Below are positions 48,342 to 58,447 of a stretch of 64,000 nucleotides of DNA, piece by piece (the stretch's first letter is position 1; the number at the start of each line of letters is the position of its first letter). The stretch spans positions 1-64,000 of the forward strand of contig QANT01000506.1 of the NCBI GenBank assembly GCA_003254885.1. The letters run 5' to 3'. This DNA is from Purshia tridentata. Taxonomy: Eukaryota > Streptophyta > Magnoliopsida > Rosales > Rosaceae. Made by a program: the position numbers and the translations under genes. The notes under the pieces are model-generated. The model was not told where the DNA came from. It ran no database searches and worked only from the letters and a program-made list of their open reading frames with translations.

Positions 48342-51300
48342 TTACTCTTTACATGACCCACACAAATTCCGGCGCTGCACATTGATAGGGTACCTCTTCT
48401 GCGTCCTTGTGGTTGGAAAGAACACCAACTTATCGTCCTCAGCTGGAATCCAACTGCATACAAATATACAAAGTAATGTTTTATTATCAGAATGTGAATC
48501 TGAATTACATATTTTAATAAGAATTTATCTAATCAATGATATTATATATTGATAATATAACATGTCAAACTGTCTGACAAAAGTAAATTTCCCGATAGAT
48601 AGATACCTGAAACGTGTGACGAAGTGGTGAAGGAAGACAGAGAGCTCTACTCTAGCAAGTTCATAACCTGGGCACAGCCTTGGGCCCCCTCCAAATGGTG
48701 TGAACACATTTGCTGCTGGGCTGCTGTTGTTCTATATATACATATTCATTCATTTTCAATCATCAATTAGCTACAAATACAAAGAAATTCAAATTTAAAA
48801 GTACCTGCTGCCACCTCCATGGATTAAAGGAGCGAGCGTCCTTGAAATGATCATGGTCTAGATGTACAGCACGAAAAGATGCCAAAACCTTCCATCCTTT
48901 AGGGATTGTATAACCTACTTCATTTCAACCACAAATGCTTTTGTTTATGAAGGGTTTAACTTCAATATAGAGTTCTGATACGCATATCATATAACATATA
49001 AACAAATTTAACGATTAATAAATCATATACATGATATGATATGAAATTACTTGTCACCTTTAATATGAACATCAGTCAGTGTCCGCCTAAATACCCCTCC
49101 AATTATGTTTGCAACTCGCATTGTCTCGTTGATAACCTAAACATTAGGATAAGCAAAAGTAAAATCAACACACTTTGAGGAAAAATTACATTACACTCTA
49201 AATTTTTATTGCCAGTTATTCAGTTGTATGGCATTGACTGAATAATACTTGTGCATTGAAATCAACAATAATACTTACACATTGAGTGAATGGCATCGAC
49301 TTATAATCACTCCATTCAAGAGCCTCAGATGACTCCCTCTTTTTTGCCCTAATCTGCTCATGTTCCTCCTGCAATGTGAAGTAAATACTTCATTTATTCA
49401 GAGCACATAAATAAACATTTATTTTTTGGCCCAAAAAGTTCAATACAAATTATGTTGTCCGTATGAGTTAGGAGCATAGTGAATAGGGATGAATCAAAGT
49501 CAATGACAATCCAACGGTGGAGCTTGAATAGGGATGAATCAAAGTCAATTACAATCCAACGGTGGAGCTCGAACCATCAACTATGCGCACGAACACCAAA
49601 ACAATCCTAGCAATCAAAAAGGGTACACTAGGGTGTGCTAACTGACTACATTAATTGACATCGCTCCATCCTTTACACCGTTGGATCTTTTGAGGTCCTA
49701 GAAATCGGAACCACACGATTCCCAAGGACCAAGCTTTAGGAATAGGGGACGTAGGGGTCCCAACGAAAGCCATAAAGTCTAAAGAAGGTTGGAGTGACAA
49801 AAATACCCCCAGCGTTTGCACGTGAAGCAAGAGAGAGAGGGTGAGGCGGTGTGGTCAAAAAGATCAAATCCGATGAGAATCTGACAAGTATTTTTACAGC
49901 AGCACACAGCTTGAGGCGTGCAGTTTGGAAGGCCAAGGCCATCATTTTGTCCGTCGGTTTAATACGAATGTTGTTGTTGCCCCTCCACTCTAACTTTTCG
50001 ATCTCTACCTTTTTGCTTCCTATTTTTGACCTCCTTGTGACACTTTCCCTCACTTTTATAGGGGCATTTTTGTCTTTACGTTAAAAATAATTGTATTATT
50101 GTTAATAATTTGTTATATCTACTTTTTATCGTATAAGTGCAATAAATCCACAACATTATCCTTTATATCTTGAACATACTTTTTCTTTAAAAAGAAAAGA
50201 AGAAAATGTTACTCTCTTAATTTTGATGGATGCGAAAAGTGACTGGTTGAGAATTTAGATAACGAAATAGGGGATGTATGGGAGCCCAACATGAAAATGA
50301 TAGTTAAGCAGGCCCACTAGGAAATGAATTAAGAAGAGAAATATTTTTGTGCTAAGTAGCCTAAGCGTAACATGGAGTTGTGGTTATATTACCTTAAGTT
50401 GAGCTTGGGCCAGAGGTGTCTCGGTGAGGAACTTGACGGCCAGAGTCATGATCGTGGAGGTGGTTTCGTAGCCGGCGACCAGCAGAGCTAGCAAGAAATC
50501 CACGATTTGGTCGTCGGAGAAGGCGTTATCTCCGCCCAAAAGAGCCCCCAACATGTCCTCTTTTCTCTGCCCAGCCTCGCTGTCTTTCCTCCTCTGCCTC
50601 ACTATTAGCCTCAGCGCCTCTGCCACCTTTGTCCTAGCCTTCAAATCAAACCCAATAATTTATTCATACTAATTAATTAATTAATTAATTAGTTAATTAA
50701 AAGGAAATGGAAATTACTTTGATGGCCCTGCGGTATGTGGTGGAGAAGAGAGGCAGAGGAACGGTGAAGAAGCCTTCAATAAGAAGGACGTACTCTTTTC
50801 TTAGGCTCTCGGTCCATTCACCTGGATCAAAGCTCATTAGCTGCTTCACTGCTAGCTCAAAAGTTATCTGCACATTATTTTTAAAAAAAAATTGAAAAAA
50901 ATAAAGCTTCATTAATTTTATATAATAGAAGCAAAAAATTGAGGCGAAACCGCGAAAGTGACATTATATATTAATAACATATATATATATCACTATATAT
51001 TATATACATGTGTAGCAAGGAAGCATCAAAATGATGACTCAAAGAGAATGATTTCATAGCCGTATACTTTTATTTATAGTCATGTGCTAACGTGCACTTG
51101 CATGTATGTCACGGTTGTCACCCACTAGCCATGGGATCCGAGTCACCACCACTTCTTTGACGTGAACCATATATGAAGTATGTATGAACCATTATACATA
51201 ATATAATTTAAACTAAACTCTTTTATATGGAAAATTCGAAGTTAAAAGTTAAAACTTTGAGCAAATACAAATTCAACCACATAATTTACAAGTTTTTGAT

Positions 51301-52103
51301 AAAAAAAAGAGAGATAATAAATTAGATTATGATAAGTTCATGAGTTGGTTTCATTTCATAATATAACACTCGCCAATTAACTCGTTAATCTTCTCTTGAA
51401 TCAAAAAAGAAAATATATCAAAACTTTTTTACCTTTTCTCGTTTCTTTTAGAGAAAAAAGTAAAAACCCATTTGTCTAATTTTTGTTCGCTTTATAGATA
51501 AAAGTCATAAAACAATGGAAAAAACAAAAATATGTATTGTCCAATTTCCAAATACAAATTTTCATTGTAGGAAATGATATGTACCTTCTTGGCCTCTTCC
51601 ATGAGAAGGACCCGGCCGGTCCAGCTATCCATATTGAGCCGGATCAACCGGTCTATATCATCCAAAAGGTGGTCCCGAATAATTGAAGAGTTAGCGAAGC
51701 TCATAGTGAGAGAATGCATTCGCTTGTGAAGACTGCCCTTCATCAGAAGCAGCGAGTGCTTTCCCAGCAGGTTGGATATGGAGCCCGGGTAGCTACTCTC
51801 GAAAAGCTTTCCTTCGTTCTGCAGAATGAACCGGTTCGTCTCCGGGTCGGCCGAGAACACGGTTGGCTCGCCAAAAACATGGGTCGTGAATATGGGTCCG
51901 AACCGGCTCACCCGCTCGTCGATGAACGGTTCGGGGTTCTCGGTCTTGTAGGCAGAGATCAGCTGCAAGGTCTCCCCTATAAAGGGAAGGCCCAGATTGC
52001 CCGGCGGTAGCCTCAGCCGCCGAGGGCGAGTGGTTCGAAGGAGGAAGAAGATGAAGGTGGAAAAAAGAGAGAGAAGGAGAAGGAAAGAGAAAAGGAACTC
52101 CAT
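48342..52103 (-). CDS. CYP90A1: Cytochrome P450 CYP90A1 / CPD, brassinosteroid biosynthesis, 8 exons
   Basis: CPD is an ER-anchored P450 that oxidises brassinosteroid precursors (C-3 oxidation step). The start [20 protein letters not shown] at 52101-52103 is the membrane anchor, followed by the Pro-rich hinge [20 protein letters not shown]. Family landmarks: [65 protein letters not shown] (I-helix oxygen-binding AGYETT), [15 protein letters not shown] (ExxR), FNPWRW (PERF-like), and the haem loop [20 protein letters not shown] (Cys ligand). The C-terminus is [20 protein letters not shown] and ends SCKE with TAA at 48342-48344. Exon 1 is 51585-52103, exon 2 50718-50867, exon 3 begins at 50393, exon 4 is 49279-49368, and the others lie near 49075-49140, 48810-48920, 48610-48730 and 48342-48455. 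Residue similarity to Arabidopsis CPD is very high, including the [19 protein letters not shown] region. Confidence 0.95.
49481..49570. repeat. 45-bp tandem duplication in CPD intron 3
   Basis: Two 45-bp units, 49481-49525 and 49526-49570, each starting GAATAGGGATGAATCAAAGT and differing at two positions. Confidence 0.85.
49796..50074. mobile_element. MITE in CPD intron 3, 279 bp
   Basis: Left end GACAAAAATACCCCCA and right end AGGGGCATTTTTGTC are inverted repeats (GACAAAAATRCCCCYA). The interior is non-coding. No matching target-site duplication is visible at these borders, so the superfamily (Mutator-like suspected from the end sequence) is open. Insertion here explains part of the roughly 1-kb intron, which is otherwise larger than its neighbours. 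Confidence 0.6.
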
Positions 52104-52868
52104 GGAAGTTAATTTTACAGTCTCTCCCTCTCTCTAAGTAGTAGCTACTCTATTGTGTTGTGTGTATATATATATATATTTGTTTACATGTATATATAGG
52201 TGTGTGTGTGTGTGTATACATATAGATGGGGGTGTTGAGAGTTGAGAAGGTGATTAATGGAGGTGGTGGTGTGGTGGGAAAGCACACAGGGGTATCTGAT
52301 GAGAATCTAACAGAGAAGAGGGGGTTGTGGGAAAGAAATTAATGTCGGATATTTTCGCATCTGACAACTCTGCTTTTCTCTTCTTTTTTTTTCTCTCTCT
52401 CTCTCTCCTGCTTGTGTGGGATGGGGAAATATGGACTATGGAGTGGAAATAGAGAGAGTCGAGTTGTTTGTGGTGTGTGTGTGCTTCATGTGGTATATAT
52501 GGTATGAGTGAGCCATAGTGTGAGTGTTTTGGCCGTTGGATTGGGGGAGTGGATATAGTGTTAGTGCAAAAAGATGGCGGGATTGGATAAAGTATTGAAA
52601 TAAAAAAAATAAAAAAAGTTGAAATGGAGTTCATCCTGCATATGATCTATAATTTTTAACAACTGCCGTTTTTGATCATATAAAATTTGCCAATCATCTT
52701 CGACTGATGATGATCTGCGTCTCAACTTAACCATCAGCTCTAATAGCGTTTGTTAAGTTCATGTCTTAGTTAATCTTACATCAAAGTGATTCAACAATCT
52801 ACGATATATAAATTGAAAATTCTTTATCAATAGCATCCAAATTTTTGGACTTAAAACTCCACATCTAA
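52104..52868. other. CPD 5' UTR and promoter region
   Basis: Pyrimidine/purine-biased leader and promoter of the CPD gene (minus). It has CT/GA tracts near 52385-52410, a (GT)n and (AT)n patch near 52160-52215, and no coding frame that I trust. I did not see a BZR1-binding BRRE core (CGTGTG, CGTGCG or complement) in this stretch, although CPD promoters in Arabidopsis carry one. It may lie farther away. Confidence 0.4.
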
Positions 52869-53600
52869 GGCCAGTTTAGGGTTGAGGTGCCTTGAAAATA
52901 AGTTGCTTATTTCTATTTCAAAGCAGTTTTTGGTGTTTGGTTAATAAAGTAAAATCTGCTTATTTTGAAAACAGAGGTGAGGAAAATTAGATTTTGGGGA
53001 TTGAGATAAAGCAACTAAAGAGATGTTTTCAAAATCTGCTATGGGGGAAGCAGCAATAACTTACAAAATTGCCCTCATTCAATTTAAAAAATGACAATAT
53101 TTATCCTTTTCATTAAAAAATTATAGTAATATTTTTAAAATTTTATAGCATAATTACCTTTTAATTAACAAAATACAATGACAAAAAATATTAATATAAA
53201 TTGAGTTTTATATATGTAAGTCACGAAAATAATTTTTACTAAAAAAATCATAAACAAAACTTAGAAAAAAAATTATAAATAAAAGTTAGAAAAGAAAAAC
53301 ATAAATAAAAGTAAAAAAATCATAATTAAAAGTAAAAAAAGCAAATAAAAACATTCTTGTTTTACCAAACAAAAAATTAAAATGCACTTTCAGCACTATG
53401 TTTATTTTGGTCATTATACATAGTCACAGCACTTTTATATCAAAATTTATCAAATATTATACTGCTGCTTTTAAGATTCACAGCACTTTTAAAAACACGG
53501 TTTACCAAATATTTAACTATTTTACCTCACAGCAGCTTTTTCTCACCATACAGCTACAGCAACTTTTTCTCACCACACAGGAATCCCAAACTGGCCCTAA
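52866..53600. mobile_element. PIF/Harbinger-type MITE, 729 bp, TAA target duplication
   Basis: Left end GGCCAGTTTAGGG at 52869 and right end CCCAAACTGGCCC ending at 53597 are inverted repeats. TAA at 52866-52868 and 53598-53600 is the 3-bp target duplication typical of PIF/Harbinger (Tourist) elements. The interior is AT-rich, contains repeated ACAGCA and AGCACTTT words, and has no transposase. The left end lacks one G of the right-end consensus. Confidence 0.75.
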
Positions 53601-54777
53601 ATACATTCATAAAATCCAATCTAGATGGTAGACTTAAGTAATTAAATTAAAGACAATAATATTGCATATATTAATAGTGATCACGTGGCTTACCACTTAG
53701 GCTTGTGTAATATTTATTGGCTAATCATGTCATTTTTCCTTTCACTTTTTCTTTTTTTTTCTTTTTTTCTTTTCTATTTGATGGCCAAAATTAAATATAT
53801 GGTAGAGAGATGGATAAAAAATGTATAAGGAATTCTTGTCCCAATGTGGTACACCTAACATTTTCTATATTTATTTACTTTCACTTGTTTTAAAAATCAG
53901 TTATCACATGCAATTTATATCTTGCTTAAGTGGAGGTTTAATGCAATTAAAGAGATCGAATGTCAACATGGGCAAACACAAAAAAAAAGAGAGAATGAAT
54001 GTGATCAATCATCATGCCTGCTAAAAGCTAATTGTCCCACCCGATTAATTTCATATATTTACTACATATATTTATTAAGTGGAATAAATTAACAGCTAAC
54101 AAGATTTCCCGTGGGGATTTGGAACAATTGTCTTTTTATTTTATAGTTTTTAGGGGGATTAGCCTGAAAATCAACGAACGTCTTCCTTTTTTATTGTTGT
54201 TATTACTTAAAACAAAATAATTATGATTAGCATAGAAAACTAAGATCATCTGAAGTACTCGATCTCCTTGCAGCTAGCGAAGGTGGGTGAGCCCCACAAA
54301 TGAAGCTTCTAAAAAAGATAATTTAAACATAGCAACCGGCGGGACACGTGTATACAAGGATTGGAGTATGATGCAATTATAGGGTTGGACTTTAAATCCA
54401 CATGGTCCCAAAAGGAACATTACGATCGATCTCTACCCACTAGAAAAAGCACAACCCCGTAAAAATAAGGATCCCTATGAGGCACTCACAACCCGTTTTT
54501 ATATATTATTTGGGATAACATGGTTTTCATGACACAATCCCATCATGCATGTGTTTGTGTTGTGCCCCTCCCAACTTTGTTCTTTTGGGTTCACTCTTCA
54601 ACATATAAAACAGACATTCTTCATTAATCCCATTCGTTCTTTTGAAGGTAAACTAAGCTCTCTCTCTCTCTCCCTCTCCCTCTCTCTCTCTCATTTGAGA
54701 GATATGTGATTCTCTTTACATTAAGCAACCATGTTATCATTCTTTCATAATATACCATCCTAAGTGAAGCTACATTC
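53601..54777. other. Spacer with a promoter-like patch
   Basis: AT-rich with no protein gene. Near 54602-54612 ACATATAAAAC looks like a TATA box and is followed by a CT-rich stretch (54658-54692) of the kind seen in plant 5' UTRs, and by a GAAGGTAAACT donor-like word at about 54643. No downstream coding exon is recognised before the TRIM element. Confidence 0.35.
54658..54692. repeat. (CT)n-rich tract
   Basis: CT dinucleotide tract interrupted by two CCC groups. Confidence 0.8.
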
Positions 54778-55121
54778 TGAAGGAATTTAGGCATCTATCT
54801 CAAAATTAATTGGCAAAGAGAGGAGTAGTCCAAATCCTTATAAATCACTAGTAAGTCCCTTACATCTTCAATGTGGGATATCTCTCAACACGCCCCTTGC
54901 ACGTGTAGCATCATTTCAAGCCTAACACGTGGACAATTTATATTAGGTGACGTGGGAGCACGTGTGGCCTGTTTGGGCATATCACGTGAATAACCTGATA
55001 TGATACCATGAATGAATCTAGGCATCCATCCCAAAACTAATTGGCAATGAGAGGAGTAGTCCAAATTCTTTTAAACTACTAGTAAGGCTCTCACATTATC
55101 AATGTGAGATATCTCTCAACA
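54778..55121 (-). mobile_element. TRIM retroelement, complete, 344 bp
   Basis: Two 113-bp terminal direct repeats lie at 54778-54890 and 55009-55121, differing at about 16 positions (86% identity). On the minus strand each starts TGTTGAGAGATAT and ends TTCA. The upstream one is followed at once by TGGTATCATATCAGG (55008 downward), whose first eight bases are the standard tRNA-Met primer-binding site. Just before the downstream LTR is a purine-rich GCAAGGGGCG, a plausible polypurine tract. The 118-bp interior has no coding. Size and parts fit terminal-repeat retrotransposons in miniature. No clear 5-bp target duplication is left. Confidence 0.8.
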
Positions 55122-57188
55122 TATACATATACATAGAGTTAACTTTTTACTATCATATAGTTTGTTTGGTTTATGACTTATAATAATCCTAAATGATATA
55201 GGTTAGTTGTTTTGAGACATACTATACTATAATCCTAACTAATTAGTAGCTATGAGAGAAATTAATGTCCAAAATGGTGTGAAATTTGTTGAATGAATGT
55301 GAAGAATTGTGTTAAAACAAGAAAGAATGAATGAACAATTATATTTAGATATGCAAAGTCAACCCGACCCCTTAAAAGAAAAGTTACGACCCTAATTATG
55401 AGACATATTTTTGGTGGAACTAATTGTGAGACATTGCTCATGCAAGTCATGATCGGAGGGGTGGCCTTCTAGTAGATGGAGTGCCCCCACAACATCTCAA
55501 TATCTCACGTGTGAGGTGACAGCACGTACAATTAGGCTACTGAGGGTGTTGTGTCCTTTTTCGAGGGCCCACAACAAAACTCCAAAGTCGCCAACTGTGT
55601 GCTTGCTAATATCCACATTAACCAGATCGAGACTATATTAAATTAATGATCTGCAAATCCAAACCAATTCATTTTCCCCACTAATCTTTTGGATCTAACA
55701 ATATTCCAACTTGGTACGGCTCCGTGCTACCTCTTCTCACTGCCTACGCTTAAGTAAAAATAAAATGTGTGCGATATATTGCATAACGTTTTTTTTACCA
55801 AACTGTGAACCGGATTAAAAATATTATGCGAGTGTTAGATCTAATTCTTGACCTACGAGAGAGAGGCTCATGTGGGACATTGAGAATTAGGTGGCACAGA
55901 TTATATGTTTGCAATTGCCGACACATTTTTCTTATACATGGTTAATATATTTTCCATTCTAATTAGTAATTACCATCCGATTAATTTCAAGTGAGGTCCT
56001 GATTTTTATTTTCTTTACCATTGCGGCACCACTAGGCAAAACTCATATTAGAGATATGGTTACATTTTGATGCTTAAATGTCACTGTACCAGCTATAAAG
56101 CCACAAGGACCACGAAATCTTATCAAATCTTGGATCATTTATTCCAGTGTATAGTAAGGGGACCAAAGAATTCATTTCATTCAATTAATTTAAAGTTCAA
56201 GATTATCATATAACTCATATATAAAAAAAATAAGTGATTCTTCAAATTTTCTATTCTTCTTAAGAGAAGAGGGAATTGAATTTGAGTATAGAAGCAATTT
56301 TACAGACCTTTTAATTGGACTACTTAATTAACTCATCTACTGTAAATAAGTGAGATTTTTTTACCGTTAATCAAAACTTTTATCATCTACTGCTTAAAGG
56401 TCTCCAAAACATAAAAAATACCTATTATTATTCTAACTTTTCTAAAATCTGACTTGATGTGAGCATAATTTCATTTATTTTTTCTTATGAAATTTGTGTT
56501 CAATATATATAGTCATATATACTATTGTATGTAAACTGATCAATCGATAAGATAGTAAATGATATAGTCAAGTAACTCATAATACATCATTTTCAGCTTG
56601 AAAATGAGAATCAAATGTATAGTTTATATTACATTTCTCTGACAAGGAGCGTTCATCAATCAATGAGGGTGGACTGAAATTGTTATGGTGATTTGGATTT
56701 ATACGGGGAAGTATTTGAGGAATCTAGCTGGTGTGCATGGAATGCAATGATTGATTAATTCTCATCCATGAATTATGTATATGAATTGGATGTGGCTTGT
56801 CAAGCAATAATGCAAGATCGATCGAGGCAGGAAGACCAATAATAAATTGTCCAATTGTGACTAATCTTATTCAGAAGAGGGCTACCTTATTCACTCCTCG
56901 CTTTCCTATTCTAATTTGAATGTTACTTAATTTATAATAATGTTATTTTTATTATATTTTTATATTATTTTATATATTATTATTGTATTAGTAGGGTATT
57001 TTTTATTTTTATTTTTTTGTGTCTAATATATGAATTCTATATAAATTATCACGTAAAATGATATAAAATTATAGTATAAAAATGTGGTAAGTGTAGCATT
57101 ATTCCTTAATTTACTACATATATAAATGCTTGCTTAATTTTAAGGCAGACGATTTAAAATTATTAAATTGACCATATTTAAGCAATTC
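55122..57188. other. Gene-free spacer
   Basis: AT-rich sequence of about 2 kb. I see no coding exon, no structured RNA and no clear element border in it. Confidence 0.45.
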
Positions 57189-57287
57189 AATAATAATTTA
57201 TCGAAAAATATTTCGGTGACTACTAGACCTCTTAATATTATATAACCGTCTATCGAAATAAGGAAAATATTTCGATAAACTATTATT
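57189..57287. repeat. Inverted repeat (foldback), arms about 24 bp
   Basis: The left arm AATAATAATTTATCGAAAAA and onward (57189-57215) pairs with the right arm AAAATATTTCGATAAACTAT and onward (57264-57287) with a few mismatches. The loop is about 48 bp. It could be a small MITE relic or a transcript hairpin. There is no flanking duplication. Confidence 0.45.
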
Positions 57288-57734
57288 TTAATGGGCAAAA
57301 ATGAGTCAATTCATAATTTAAAATGATTGAAATATTATGAAAGAGTAGAGAGAGTAGTGAGGGGGAGTCAAAGGTAAAGGTGAGGTGGTCAGCTACTAGA
57401 CACGAGGACTGAGGCACACTTGTGGGGTCTGGTGAATACAGCAGGATCCATATCTATCTGTATAGTGAGTACACTTTTCAACGTCTGCCACTCACTCTTC
57501 ACACACGAATGGGTGGTGTCAGAAGTGCACGTGTGGTACGAGTATTTATAGCATTTGGAAATTGAGTCGGACAGTGACACTGACTCTCAGATCACTACTC
57601 ACTCATCTCACGTACCTCCGGACCAAGTTCACATGCGCTCTCTACGGCATTTGTCTGCTGCCCAAATGCCTGTTTCTCTGTTTCTGGCATTTTCCTTCCA
57701 TTTCCAATTCCAAATTGATTGATAAATGACAACT

Positions 57735-57779
57735 TGACAACCCCCTTCTTTTTTTGACCAAAGTGACAACCCCCTTCTT
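57735..57779 (-). mobile_element. Micro-retroposon: 13-bp poly(A) insertion with 16-bp TSD
   Basis: TGACAACCCCCTTCTT occurs at 57735-57750 and identically at 57764-57779. The insert is TTTTTGACCAAAG, which on the minus strand reads CTTTGGTC and five A before the second copy. The short A-run makes a simple duplication a fair alternative. Confidence 0.5.
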
Positions 57780-58406
57780 ACTTGTTTATAAAACTCGGGT
57801 CATACTCTTTCAACCTTTCCTTCTTGGATTTATTTCGCTTTTCAAATCCCCTTTTAACTTTCATATTCAGATGAAAACATTTTATATATACTCTACTTGA
57901 TTCTAAATGATCTTCTTAATTAGAATAAGAGTTTGATTATCGTATTCTGAAATGTTAGGTACTCTATCTTTTTATGAATTTGTTGAGTATTGAGTTTACC
58001 AGAAGCTATATACAGACATTCAACGCATGGTGATAGAAAGATCATTGATTTCTTCTACATGCCAAACTTTGTAATAGTTTGGCAATTGTCTAATTCTGGA
58101 ACCAATCAAGTGATTGGTCCTAATTATCATACCCTTCCAATTATAATAGAATCTTAGATTTGCTGTTGAAATCTCTCATATGTGACTGATTGGTTGGTGT
58201 CCCAATCTTCCACATGCAGTGCACACATGAAATGCACATGTAATATGCAATCAACCAAAATGTGTTGGCAGGTAGCTGCCAATGTCTCATATCTGGCTAG
58301 GAGTGGAAAAGGGTATGGAGTTTTGCGAGAAGCAGGGGAGGATGATGATTCTTATTATCACTTCTTTTATTAGGCATAGGAGGAGGGCTTATTCTTTTGC
58401 CTATTA

Positions 58407-58447
58407 CAACATGGTTGAATAGCAATATCAACATGGTTGAATAGCAA
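58407..58447. repeat. 22-bp tandem duplication
   Basis: CAACATGGTTGAATAGCAA at 58407-58425 is repeated identically at 58429-58447. Confidence 0.85.

Noticed and set aside
52254-52634. 126-codon minus-strand frame upstream of CPD
   Set aside because: Low-complexity translation of promoter and leader sequence, with no domain.
53398-53631. 77-codon plus-strand frame
   Set aside because: It lies inside the Harbinger-type MITE and runs across its border.
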